Origin: Prochlorococcus sp. AG-347-E03
GTDB taxonomy: Bacteria > Cyanobacteriota > Cyanobacteriia > PCC-6307 > Cyanobiaceae
Length of the DNA: 64,000 bases
NCBI GenBank assembly: GCA_003279115.1
Contig: QCBG01000006.1
Location: 1-64,000 of the forward strand
Reading direction: 5' to 3'
The notes beneath the pieces are model-generated. The model saw nothing but the letters and a program-made list of their open reading frames with translations. It had not been told where the DNA came from and made no database searches. How positions within the stretch are numbered: the stretch's first letter is position 1; each line of letters opens with the position of its first letter. Positions 36,572 through 45,356 of this stretch are shown here, one piece after another. The translations under genes were made by a program, and so were the position numbers.

Positions 36572-38093
36572 GCTTATTTATGATTGGAGTGGGTTTAGGA
36601 AGAATAGAGTCACTTATTAATAATCCCCAACTTAATTGTTGTTCCCAAGTAATATCTTCACTGTATATAGAGCCAAGTTGTTCATTTATTTTTGAAGATA
36701 ATTCTGGCAATAAAGGTAGTAATAATAAGCCTATTATTCGGGTGCTTTCTAATACGTTGTAAATAATTTCTTGAACAAGAGTCAAATTATCTTTTTCTTT
36801 TATTAACATCCATGGTTGATTATCATTTAAATACAAATTTGTATTAATTGCTAGGCTAAGTACTTCGTTGGCAGCTAGATCTAATTTGTAGATATTAAAA
36901 TTATGAATATAGTTTTCAACTGCAATTTTGGCATAATTCTCTAATTTATTATCACTTGAAATTTTTTTATTATTTGGCACTTTATTATCGAACCATTTTC
37001 TAGACATAGATGATGTTCTATTTAGCAAATTACCAATTGTATTGGCTAAGTCATTATTGATAATGTCAACAAATCTTTTATCTTGAAAATCTCCATCATT
37101 TCCTAGTGATATATCTTTAATAAGAAACCACCTTACAGGATCATTGCCATATTTTGAAAGCAAAATGTCAGGGTCGAGTACATTTCCTAAGCTTTTACCC
37201 ATTTTTTGTCCCTCTCTAGTGAGAAACCCATGTCCTAAAACTTTTTTGGGAACTTTCATATCAGCAGAAATGAGCATTGCAGGCCAATAGACAGCATGAA
37301 ATCTCAGTATGTCTTTACCTATTAAATGAATATCAGCTGGCCATCCTCCATTAATTGATTTTTCCAATGAATGATCTTTTGCATCAGAACTAATAGCACT
37401 TACATATCCAAGTAAAGCATCAAACCATACGTAGAAGGTGTGATTGTCGTGGCCAGGAACAGGAATTCCCCATGAGACATTTGTTCTTGAAATTGAAAAA
37501 TCCTTTAAACCTCTAGAGACAAAATTTATAATTTCATTCCTTCTTTCTATTGGTTCTATAAAAGATGGTTCGTTGATTATTTTCTCAATTTCTTTTTGAT
37601 ATTTCGAAAGCCTAAAAAAGAGATTCTTTTCATTTTTCCATTCTAGTTGTTTTTGATGTATTGGACACTTATATGTTGTTGAGTTTTCTGGATTATCTTT
37701 AAATTCTTCACAACCGACACAATACCAACCTTTTTGTACTCCCATATAGATATCATCAGATGCTTTTACTCTTTCATAAAATTCATTAACAACCAACTCA
37801 TGATTTTTTGAAGATGTCCTTATGAATTTATCGAAAGATATATCCCAATCCTTCCAATTAATTTTAAAAATTTCTGAGATTTCATTGCAATGTTCTTTTG
37901 GTTCAATACCCTTTTCATTTGCAGTTCTTTGTATTTTTAAACCATGTTCATCAACACCTGTGATGAAAATAACATCTTCACCTTTAAGCCTTTTATACCT
38001 AGCTATGGAGTCACAAATTATTGTTGTGTATACACTTCCTAAATGAGGTTTATCATTTACATAATATAAAGGGGTAGTAATGATAAAACTCAT
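36549..38093 (-). CDS. metG: methionyl-tRNA synthetase
   Basis: MetG charges methionine onto tRNA-Met. The 514-residue protein has YVNDKPHLGSVYTT (HIGH equivalent), one zinc knuckle (CVGCEEF ... CPIHQ), GQKMGKSLGNVLDP (KMSKS) and the anticodon-binding helical domain. There is no C-terminal EMAP-like extension, as is usual in cyanobacteria. It follows the RNB nuclease gene by 69 nt. Its cognate tRNA gene is at 33.7 kb. Confidence 0.97.
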   Translation of the reverse strand: MSFIITTPLYYVNDKPHLGSVYTTIICDSIARYKRLKGEDVIFITGVDEHGLKIQRTANEKGIEPKEHCNEISEIFKINWKDWDISFDKFIRTSSKNHELVVNEFYERVKASDDIYMGVQKGWYCVGCEEFKDNPENSTTYKCPIHQKQLEWKNEKNLFFRLSKYQKEIEKIINEPSFIEPIERRNEIINFVSRGLKDFSISRTNVSWGIPVPGHDNHTFYVWFDALLGYVSAISSDAKDHSLEKSINGGWPADIHLIGKDILRFHAVYWPAMLISADMKVPKKVLGHGFLTREGQKMGKSLGNVLDPDILLSKYGNDPVRWFLIKDISLGNDGDFQDKRFVDIINNDLANTIGNLLNRTSSMSRKWFDNKVPNNKKISSDNKLENYAKIAVENYIHNFNIYKLDLAANEVLSLAINTNLYLNDNQPWMLIKEKDNLTLVQEIIYNVLESTRIIGLLLLPLLPELSSKINEQLGSIYSEDITWEQQLSWGLLISDSILPKPTPIINKLDYDQHL

Positions 38094-38162
38094 AAAGCTT
38101 TTTTATTAATATTAACAGAAATTTTTTTAATCTTATAAAGGGATATATTATAAATTATTTAA

Positions 38163-39347
38163 TTAATAAATAAACTCTAAAAGATTATTATCATTTTTAA
38201 TGTGTTTTATTTTATATATTTTATTACTATATATTTCTATTGATACAAAAAGAGTAATAAGTATTTCTAATGAATAATCTGGAAAATAAACTAATGCTAT
38301 ATTTCTTTTATGATTAATCCACTTAACAAATATTATTTTATAAAACGGTTTATTTTCATTCTTAAAAAATAATGTTAAATACTTAAACTTATCATTTTTA
38401 TAGATATTGTTGTTCTCTGCTTGTCGATTCTTTGAATAGTCAATAATCTTAGAAATTGAATTTATACAAAAGGTTTCGTAATTATTAATTTTATTATATA
38501 CTTGTCTTTGTATAACTAAATCAAGATATCTTCTTAATGGTGAAGTACATTGTACATACATTTTAAGTCCTAATGATTCATGGATTCCGGGCTTAGTTGT
38601 TATATAACTTCTTCCCATATATTGTTTTAATATTATATATTTAATTTCACTATCATTGTATCTATTTATTATTTCAGATGGATTACAATTTAATTTCTGA
38701 ATCCTAAATGCAGCCGCTAAATTATATTTATCTAAAAACAGACTTGTTACATAACCCATTAATATCATTGATTCTGCAACTATAATTTGTGATAATGATT
38801 TTTCTAATTTATTTAGTATAACTTTATCCTTATATAATTTAATTTTATTATTAGGACTATCAAAAATAATTGCTCCTTTTTTCTTTCTGTAAGTAATACT
38901 TTTCTCTAATAAATTTTTGATCTGAATTAATTCAATTTCTTCTTTAGGTTCTAATTCTAATATCTCATTTGCATCTTCATATGTTAATTGATATTTTGGT
39001 TTTATTAATGCTTCAATTATTTCATAATTATTTATTGATCCATCCTCATTGAATTCAATTGCTGCACTAATAGTTTCTGAAATTTTATTTTGAGCAAGAT
39101 TTGCCTTTTCAAGAATATCTTTAGGTAGCATTGGGACATACTGATCAATTAAATATAAACTGCTATTTCTTCTTCTTGCATCTAAATCAATATTAGAGTC
39201 ATGCAAAAAGAGTTTGCATGGATTACTAATATGTATCCATAATTTTTTTATATTTCCTTCTCTTATTTCTAAAGAAATTGCATCATCAACCTCATGTGGA
39301 TCATCAGAATCAATAATATATGTTTTTAAATTAGTTAAATCTTTCAA
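38163..39347 (-). CDS. minimal RNB-domain ribonuclease (RNase II family)
   Basis: The 394-residue protein starts at TTG 39347; a TGA lies five codons upstream, so no longer form exists. It opens directly with the catalytic cluster IDSDDPHEVDDAIS (D13, E19, D21, D22) and keeps VPMLPKDIL, FRIQ and QCTSPLRRYLDLVIQRQ. The N-terminal cold-shock domains of RNase II/R are absent, and the C-terminal 75 residues are at best a weak OB fold. It would be a 3'-5' exonuclease with little built-in RNA binding. It sits in an rpmG-rpsR-rnb order. Confidence 0.88.
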   Translation of the reverse strand: MKDLTNLKTYIIDSDDPHEVDDAISLEIREGNIKKLWIHISNPCKLFLHDSNIDLDARRRNSSLYLIDQYVPMLPKDILEKANLAQNKISETISAAIEFNEDGSINNYEIIEALIKPKYQLTYEDANEILELEPKEEIELIQIKNLLEKSITYRKKKGAIIFDSPNNKIKLYKDKVILNKLEKSLSQIIVAESMILMGYVTSLFLDKYNLAAAFRIQKLNCNPSEIINRYNDSEIKYIILKQYMGRSYITTKPGIHESLGLKMYVQCTSPLRRYLDLVIQRQVYNKINNYETFCINSISKIIDYSKNRQAENNNIYKNDKFKYLTLFFKNENKPFYKIIFVKWINHKRNIALVYFPDYSLEILITLFVSIEIYSNKIYKIKHIKNDNNLLEFIY

Positions 39348-39392
39348 ATATTTGAGATATCAACTATGGTGCCGACTTTATTCAGTATGAAA

Positions 39393-39614
39393 TTATCCTT
39401 CAGGATTTACGAACGGTAGAAGTGCTACAATTCTGGCTCTTTTTACAGCTAATGTAAGATCTCTTTGTTGCTTAGAGGTTAAACCAGTCATTCTTCTTGG
39501 TAGGATTTTACCCCTTTCAGTTATAAATTTTTTTAGGAGTTCTACATCCTTATAGTCAATGGGATCTCCAGGTTTGATAGGTGATAATTGTTTTTTAAAA
39601 ATTGAATTAGGCAT
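39393..39614 (-). CDS. rpsR: 30S ribosomal protein S18
   Basis: The 73-residue protein shows [20 protein letters not shown] and [20 protein letters not shown], the S18 core. It follows rpmG by 12 nt. Its stop is about 46 nt before the RNB gene, the usual cyanobacterial cluster. Confidence 0.97.
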   Translation of the reverse strand: MPNSIFKKQLSPIKPGDPIDYKDVELLKKFITERGKILPRRMTGLTSKQQRDLTLAVKRARIVALLPFVNPEG

Positions 39615-39626
39615 GATTTAATTTGA

Positions 39627-39821
39627 TTACTTTATTTCTTTGTGAATTGTCATCCTGTTTAAATGAGGATTAAACTTTTTTAGTTCTAATCTTTCAGTTG
39701 TATTTCTACGATTTTTTTCAGTAGTATATCTTGAGACACCATTTGATCTCTTAGGATCTGTGCTTGTCCTAGCTTCAGTACATTCCAGGGTCACTACAAC
39801 TCTTGTCCCTTTTTTGGCCAT
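39627..39821 (-). CDS. rpmG: 50S ribosomal protein L33
   Basis: The start is set at the ATG giving [20 protein letters not shown] (39821), not the in-frame ATG 48 nt earlier, because L33 begins MAKKG. The 64-residue protein has [20 protein letters not shown]. It heads the rpmG-rpsR-RNB run and is divergent from pheT. Confidence 0.96.
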   Translation of the reverse strand: MAKKGTRVVVTLECTEARTSTDPKRSNGVSRYTTEKNRRNTTERLELKKFNPHLNRMTIHKEIK

Positions 39822-39922
39822 TTTAATTAATACTTTATTGTATAATTTTCTATTGTACATCTTCAACAAACTTTTTTGAAGATATACTAATTTCTTTTAT
39901 CATCATTGATTAAAAAATATAT

Positions 39923-42367
39923 ATGAAAGTTTCTCAAAATTGGTTGAAAAATTTAGTAGAAATTACTTCTACTCCTGAAGATCTCTCTGAGAAATTGTCT
40001 ATTGGTGGATTTGAGGTTGAATCGTTAGAAGATTGTTCAGAAAATGTAAATGGTGTTGTTTTAGGTAAGGTTTTATCTGTTTTAAAACACGAAGGATCTG
40101 ACAAACTCTCAATTTGCCAAGTCGATATTGGTACTTCAAAGAAGTTACAAATTATCTGTGGTGCGCGCAATATTAAGCCAAATATTTATGTTTATGTTGC
40201 TACTGTCGGTGCGAAATTAAATGCAGTTGATTTAACTATTAAAAGAAGTGAGATTAGAAGTGTCATGAGTGAAGGAATGATATGCTCTCTGCATGAACTA
40301 GGATTAGAAGACTCTAGCGAAGGGATAGAGATTATTGATGAAGATTTAGCCTTAAAACATAAATTAGGCACTCCAGCGGCAGACTTGCTTCAATTAAATG
40401 ATTTTATATATGATTTAGCCATTACAGCTAATAGGCCTGACGGAATGTCGGTTATAGGTATAGCCCGCGAAATTTCTGCTCTTTTAGAATCCAAATTAAT
40501 TTTTCCAGAATTAAACCATAAATACAATATTCATTTACTTAAGGGAATTAAACTTTGCCCAGAGGCAATAACATCTGATTGCATTTATACAATAAGCTGC
40601 ATTGATGGAGTAAATGGAGATAAATTATCGCCAAAATGGCTTAAAGACCGTATAGAAAAATCAGGTATAAAGTCGATTAATCTTCTAGTTGATTTAACAA
40701 ACTACATTCTTTTAGAACAAGGGCAACCTTTGCATGCGTTTGACAGAGAAAAACTATCTAACTTAATTGGAAAGGAAGTTTCCCCAGAAGACTTTTCTGT
40801 ACGAAAAGCCAAGGATAACGAAAGTCTTATTTGTTTGGATGGTAAAAAATATGAATTAAATGACAATATTACGGTAATTACTTGTTGCGATAAACCAATT
40901 GCTATTGCTGGGGTGATAGGTGGTTTAGAGACTTCTGTAACCAATACTACTTCTTCTATTTACCTTGAAGGCGCTGTTTTTAATCCAGTTACTATAAGAA
41001 AATCTTCAAAGGCGGTTGGAATTAGAACTGAATCTAGCAGCAGATATGAAAAAGGGATTTCTTCAAAAAATACATTAAGTGCAGTTACCAGGGCAATTAA
41101 TCTTTTAGAAGAATATTTTCCTATTAATTTACCAATTATCAATACTACGAATTTAATAAATGATGAGGATATTTTTATTAAATTACGGAGAAATCGTATA
41201 CATAAGATTCTTGGGCCATTAATCATTAACGATCAATTTGAAAAAAGAAATTTATCTGACACTGAAATAGTTGATAAATTAACACTCATAGGTTGTACCG
41301 TAAAGAGTAAAGAATATGGCTGGGATGTAGCAGTAATTCCTAATAGATCACAGGATTTAATAAGAGAAATAGATTTAATTGAAGAAATTGCGAGATTAAT
41401 AGGATATGACAGATTCGACTTGAACCTTCCTAATCCAATTAAGCCTGGAAAACTGTCATCAGAACAGTTGGCATTGAGAAAAGTAAAAAATGGTTTTACA
41501 GAAAATGGTTTTAACGAGGTACTTAGCTACTCTCTTGTTCCAGAAGATAAAGAAACTCTTATAAAGATTTCTAATCCTTTGTTATTAGAAACTAGTTGCT
41601 TAAGAGATAATATCTGGAAAGAACATTTGGAGATTGTAAACAGAAATATAAAAACTGGACAAACAAGTTGTTTTATATTTGAATTTGGAAATGTTTTTCA
41701 TAATAATACTGAATTCATTCAAGAAGAATTACTGAATGGAGCAATTTATGGCAATAAAAAATTTGGAAAATGGGTAAATTCAGGTAAGGATAATGATCTT
41801 AATTATTTTCAAGCTAGAGGAAAGTTAAAGGAAGCATTATCATGTTTGAATATAAAAATTGATGATAAACCTACTGATTCAATAGAGTTTCTTCATCCCG
41901 GAAGAACAGCAAAATTAATTGTTGAAGGGAAAGATGCAGGTTATTTTGGTGAAATTCATCCCAAGTTAATACTTGAAAAGAAGTCATTAAAAAAAGTTTA
42001 TTTATTTAGCATAAATGTAGCTAAACTTTTGGGAGCTAGTACAAGAAAAAATAAATGGATTCCAATTTTTAAGGAATACCCAACTGTTCCAAAAATGGAA
42101 AGGGATATAAATTTTGTTTTCAGTAAGAAATTTTTAATTAGCGACATAACTTCACAAATAAAAAAAACAGGAAAAAATCTCTTAGAGGATGTATATTTAA
42201 TCGATGCTTTTGAAGATATTAAACTTGGGGAGGATTATATAAGCTATACATTTAGATTAATTTATAGAGATAAAGATAAAACATTACTGGACTCAGATAT
42301 TAAATCAATACACTCAAGCATCATTTCTAATATTGAAAAAAGTTTTAATACAAAATTGAGGAATTGA
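39923..42367 (+). CDS. pheT: phenylalanyl-tRNA synthetase beta subunit
   Basis: PheT binds tRNA-Phe and edits misacylated Tyr as the beta part of the alpha2-beta2 enzyme. The 814-residue protein has the N-terminal EMAP/tRNA-binding domain (VLKHEGSDKLSICQVDIG, ICGARNI), B3/B4 editing domain (YEKGISSKNTLSAVTRA), B5, catalytic-like core and C-terminal ferredoxin-fold anticodon domain (FKEYPTVPKMERDINFVF). Full length. Confidence 0.97.
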   Translation: MKVSQNWLKNLVEITSTPEDLSEKLSIGGFEVESLEDCSENVNGVVLGKVLSVLKHEGSDKLSICQVDIGTSKKLQIICGARNIKPNIYVYVATVGAKLNAVDLTIKRSEIRSVMSEGMICSLHELGLEDSSEGIEIIDEDLALKHKLGTPAADLLQLNDFIYDLAITANRPDGMSVIGIAREISALLESKLIFPELNHKYNIHLLKGIKLCPEAITSDCIYTISCIDGVNGDKLSPKWLKDRIEKSGIKSINLLVDLTNYILLEQGQPLHAFDREKLSNLIGKEVSPEDFSVRKAKDNESLICLDGKKYELNDNITVITCCDKPIAIAGVIGGLETSVTNTTSSIYLEGAVFNPVTIRKSSKAVGIRTESSSRYEKGISSKNTLSAVTRAINLLEEYFPINLPIINTTNLINDEDIFIKLRRNRIHKILGPLIINDQFEKRNLSDTEIVDKLTLIGCTVKSKEYGWDVAVIPNRSQDLIREIDLIEEIARLIGYDRFDLNLPNPIKPGKLSSEQLALRKVKNGFTENGFNEVLSYSLVPEDKETLIKISNPLLLETSCLRDNIWKEHLEIVNRNIKTGQTSCFIFEFGNVFHNNTEFIQEELLNGAIYGNKKFGKWVNSGKDNDLNYFQARGKLKEALSCLNIKIDDKPTDSIEFLHPGRTAKLIVEGKDAGYFGEIHPKLILEKKSLKKVYLFSINVAKLLGASTRKNKWIPIFKEYPTVPKMERDINFVFSKKFLISDITSQIKKTGKNLLEDVYLIDAFEDIKLGEDYISYTFRLIYRDKDKTLLDSDIKSIHSSIISNIEKSFNTKLRN

Positions 42368-42388
42368 TTGTATTGATATTCTTATCTA

Positions 42389-42425
42389 AGACTAATTATA
42401 AGTCTATATATAATTCTCATATAAG
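42389..42425 (+). promoter_or_regulatory. AGACT/AGTCT promoter module, copy 1
   Basis: AGACT (42389-42393), 7 nt, AGTCT (42401-42405), 14 nt, TATAAG (42420-42425). The expected start point is about 42432 and the 82-aa gene begins at 42473. It shares unit, period and spacing with copies 2 and 3. Confidence 0.6.
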
Positions 42426-42472
42426 ATAAGCAATAATCCTATAAAATTGATTAATGTTGTATTATAGAGTTC

Positions 42473-42721
42473 ATGATTAATTTTCTTTCCCTATTGATAT
42501 CTTCGGTGCTGTGGGTCCAAGTTCCCCAGTGGGCAGATGATTGGTCAAAATGTTCTATTGATGTGCCTGACGCTTCATGCCATTGGTACATAACTGCACC
42601 TGATAATACATTTGGGGAGGGGTTTGATTGGGCTAATGCACCATGGTTTGATGCCAATGGATTAAGAGATGTTCCTAGCATTGATAAGCAAACTGCTATT
42701 CAAAAGCTCCAATCTAAGTAG
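42473..42721 (+). CDS. small exported Trp-rich hypothetical protein (82 aa)
   Basis: An N-terminal hydrophobic segment (INFLSLLISSVLWV) looks like a signal peptide. The mature part is acidic with two cysteines (SKCSIDVPDASCHW) and several tryptophans (WADDW, FDWANAPWF), perhaps a small disulfide-bonded extracytoplasmic domain. No family is recognised. G+C content is visibly higher than in its neighbours. It is driven by promoter module 1 and followed by a hairpin. An antisense frame is considered a shadow. Confidence 0.65.
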   Translation: MINFLSLLISSVLWVQVPQWADDWSKCSIDVPDASCHWYITAPDNTFGEGFDWANAPWFDANGLRDVPSIDKQTAIQKLQSK

Positions 42722-42742
42722 TACTGTCTTTAAGGCAGTACT
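42720..42742 (+). terminator. hairpin at the end of the 82-aa gene
   Basis: AGTACTG (42720-42726) pairs with CAGTACT (42736-42742) around TCTTTAAGG. It overlaps the stop codon. There is no T-run, so termination is uncertain; it could protect the mRNA 3' end. Confidence 0.45.
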
Positions 42743-43139
42743 TACGCTCATAAAAGTAGCTCATAGCAATACTTTCTAGCCCTTATTAATTCCTTGGACA
42801 TTGAAAGGACATAATTTATTGATCTGTTATTCAATTTTTAATTTTTCCCAGGCATAAAGCAGTTTGGATATGATTTATTCAAATCGATTAAATTAATTAT
42901 CTTACTAATCTGTTTTGAGACTACATAATAGACTAATAATAAGTCTCATTTAAGAAGTACTATACACTAAATTTTTATTATTTAAAATTAATTTTATCTT
43001 AATTTCATTTATACATAATTTTGTTTTCATAAATTTGAATAAAAATAATTGATTAAAATTAGAAATTTTAAACTTAACAGCTATCTAATATGAGACTATT
43101 AATTAGACTTATTATTAGACTTATTTGAGAATTGCTATA
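42743..43139. other. intergenic region with two promoter modules, no protein gene seen
   Basis: About 400 nt between the 82-aa gene and the convergent RHH-DnaJ gene. It holds promoter modules 2 and 3. I found no ORF above about 20 codons that looks coding. The stretch after module 2 (42973-43090) is almost pure A+T and could be a leader or small RNA. Confidence 0.6.
42918..42966 (+). promoter_or_regulatory. AGACT/AGTCT promoter module, copy 2
   Basis: AGACT (42918-42922), AGACT (42930-42934) and AGTCT (42942-42946) at an exact 12-bp period. Then 14 nt and TATACA (42961-42966). No gene lies immediately downstream on the plus strand. Confidence 0.6.
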
Positions 43140-43141
43140 CT
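43093..43141 (+). promoter_or_regulatory. AGACT promoter module, copy 3
   Basis: AGACT at 43093, 43105 and 43117 (12-bp period), 14 nt, then TATACT (43136-43141). It points into the 3' end of the minus-strand RHH-DnaJ gene, so a transcript would be antisense to it. Confidence 0.6.
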
Positions 43142-44150
43142 AATCTCTATATAGATTTTTTAGCAATTGATACGCTTCATTTAATTTTCTCATTTGATCT
43201 GTTGATCCTCCAGCATCTGGATGTGTCTCTAAGGCTATTGATTTATAGGACTCCCTAATTTTACGGAATGTATGAGCTGATCCTGCTGATGTTGATAAAT
43301 TCAATAATTTAAGTGCACCATGTACTGTCATTGTTGAGTCCAAAGTTTCAAATGAATTTGATCTATTATTTCGCTTAAATCTACTTACAAACCTTCTCAT
43401 AAGTGTTGGTATTCTATTTATCAGATCTGATGTAGCAAAAGGGTCTTCTAAAACGCCAATCATTAATAAAACAATTTCAAGGGATGGATTTTTCTTTATC
43501 CAAAATGGGCATAATTCTGACATTAATTTATTGGCTGCACTCCAAGTAAAGGGTAGATTTTCAGTTCCATCAAGATTTGGCCATATATCCCTTTCAAACC
43601 AATCCATTGAAGCTTCTACTACATGGTCATTAGGAACTGATCCATATAAGGTTTTCCAATGACTAATTAACTCAATTCGACATTTTATTAATTCAGTTTC
43701 TTTGATTGTATTAATTTGAATATCATTAATATTCTCCTTTAATTTTTCACTATTAATACTTCTTCTTAGATTCTTTACTTTTTTTTCAACAAAATTGGGA
43801 AGGCTTATATTTGAGTTGGCTTTTTCTTTATATTGATTGTTATTTGTAGATCTTTTATTCAAAGATATCTCATTAACTTCTTTTTTTACATCTGATTTAA
43901 TTAATACCAATGCAGTATCTTCATCAATATTTAAATTTTCACTATTATTCTTATCGTTAAAGTCTATTTCTTGCTGTTGGTTCTTAGGTAGTAAATCATC
44001 TTCTTGGAGAAGTTCTTTAAGTATCTTTTCTATTACAGGACCTCTTGCTCTAAATCCCCACTCTTTTCGTAATTGATCAAACCTGGAAATTAGTTCCTCT
44101 GGTAAATCAATTGAAATTCTTTTTGTATTTGAATTTTCAGGAATATTCAA
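43140..44150 (-). CDS. ribbon-helix-helix / DnaJ-domain fusion protein
   Basis: The 336-residue protein starts with an RHH-like unit, KRISIDLPEELISRFDQLRK to IEKILKELLQED (about 10-52). An Asn/Lys-rich linker follows (about 55-140), then a unique helical region with SHWKTLYGSVPNDHVVEASM. A C-terminal J domain contains FRKIRESYKSIALETHPDAG with the HPD motif, then MRKLNEAYQLLKNL. J domains stimulate Hsp70. Joined to a DNA-binding-like head, this suggests a regulator controlled by DnaK or DnaK recruitment to DNA. No Cys-rich DnaJ part. Confidence 0.8.
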   Translation of the reverse strand: MNIPENSNTKRISIDLPEELISRFDQLRKEWGFRARGPVIEKILKELLQEDDLLPKNQQQEIDFNDKNNSENLNIDEDTALVLIKSDVKKEVNEISLNKRSTNNNQYKEKANSNISLPNFVEKKVKNLRRSINSEKLKENINDIQINTIKETELIKCRIELISHWKTLYGSVPNDHVVEASMDWFERDIWPNLDGTENLPFTWSAANKLMSELCPFWIKKNPSLEIVLLMIGVLEDPFATSDLINRIPTLMRRFVSRFKRNNRSNSFETLDSTMTVHGALKLLNLSTSAGSAHTFRKIRESYKSIALETHPDAGGSTDQMRKLNEAYQLLKNLYRD

Positions 44151-44294
44151 TAATATTTTCTTGAAGAGTATGGAATTTATTTAATTTTATTCAAAAAAAA
44201 TTGAAAGTCCATAAGGAATATTGTTTTTAAATTAAAACCAATTTATTTTTATGTCACAAGTCAATTAAGTATCTTTTTATAATAAAAATAAAAA

Positions 44295-44474
44295 ATGATC
44301 AATTGTTATTTCAAGTCATCTAAAGAAAAAAAGAGTTTTTATCAACACAAGAAATTAGAAATGCTCAATTATATTAAGGATTCACTTGAACGTAAAATTG
44401 CATCTGTAACAGCATCTATAGAAGTTCTAGAAAGCCAAATAAGCAGGGATAAAGAAGTTGAGGTAACTAATTAG
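44295..44474 (+). CDS. hypothetical small protein (59 aa)
   Basis: ATG 44295 to TAG 44472-44474. MINCYFKSSKEKKSFYQHKK is followed by an amphipathic helix region LNYIKDSLERKIASVTASIE that could form a coiled coil. It is soluble. Its stop is 3 nt from the convergent adenylyltransferase-like gene. No family recognised. Confidence 0.6.
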   Translation: MINCYFKSSKEKKSFYQHKKLEMLNYIKDSLERKIASVTASIEVLESQISRDKEVEVTN

Positions 44475-44477
44475 TAT

Positions 44478-45308
44478 TCAAACAAAACTTTCTAGAAGTT
44501 TTTCAGGGCCAAATTTCTTTAAATAATTAATATTTGAATTTTCAGTTACTAGTAGATATCCTGCAAATCCTAAACCGTTAATACTGAAACCATGAATATG
44601 ATCATTTTTTCTTTTTATAATAGCGATCCATTTATTAGTTATTAAAATATTGTAGGGACATATCGGTTTCTTATCGCTAATAGGATCCCCAAGTCCCAAT
44701 TTCTTGCATAACTCTAAGTAAAACTCAAAAAGACATGATGGATTTTCTAAAAAATTAAATTTGGATACAATAATATTTTTTTTAAGCTTACTATTTAGAT
44801 CTTGATATGAGTTCATCTCTAAAAACCACTTTTCTCTAGGGCATGATATCTCACCTTTAGATCTACGCAGAAGTTGAAAATGCCTGTGAGGTTGACTTGC
44901 TCCCGCAATTGGAGAACTATTGAAAAACCATAATCCACTAGTATCATTATTAACTTGTTGGATCGCTCTCCAATCTTTAATATCTAACCATCCATTTTGA
45001 GGTTTCCATTCACTTGTAATAAGTAAAATATGACCTTTTTGTACAGGGTACTTATTTAATATTAGTTGATGATTATCACCAATTTTATCAATTTCTAGTA
45101 TCTTTTCCCAAGGACAAAACGGATTTTGCTTAGGACCATAAATTTTTTTTTTAATAAATTTTGAAGTATCGAGTTTCCTAATTATGAAGTCGTCTTTTTC
45201 ATATAAATCTCTTGTAATAATATCAGTTTTGAGAGGATATAAAGATTCATCATCAATTGATAATCGAGTTTGTTCTAATGCTTTTTCCCAATATATTTCT
45301 AAACTCAT
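44478..45308 (-). CDS. ATP adenylyltransferase (Ap4A phosphorylase)-like
   Basis: The 276-residue protein matches the Ap4A phosphorylase group of the HIT superfamily. It has KQNPFCPWEKILEI, LNKYPVQKGHILLITSEW, NSSPIAGASQPHRHFQLL (HxH nucleotidyl-binding His) and PYNILITNKWIAII. It would split diadenosine tetraphosphate with phosphate, controlling alarmone levels. Catalytic His lies in QPHRHFQ. Confidence 0.85.
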   Translation of the reverse strand: MSLEIYWEKALEQTRLSIDDESLYPLKTDIITRDLYEKDDFIIRKLDTSKFIKKKIYGPKQNPFCPWEKILEIDKIGDNHQLILNKYPVQKGHILLITSEWKPQNGWLDIKDWRAIQQVNNDTSGLWFFNSSPIAGASQPHRHFQLLRRSKGEISCPREKWFLEMNSYQDLNSKLKKNIIVSKFNFLENPSCLFEFYLELCKKLGLGDPISDKKPICPYNILITNKWIAIIKRKNDHIHGFSINGLGFAGYLLVTENSNINYLKKFGPEKLLESFV

Positions 45309-45356
45309 TTAAAAAAATTTATCATAACCATTTTAAAAAAAAAATTAAACTTGTAA

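Noticed and set aside
42451-42681. 76-codon minus-strand frame
   Set aside because: Antisense to the 82-aa gene. The plus frame has a signal-like start and lies behind a promoter module; the minus frame has no such order.
43090-43128. 12-codon frame MRLLIRLIIRLI
   Set aside because: Created by the 12-bp AGACT repeats themselves; the repeat fits better as a binding array.
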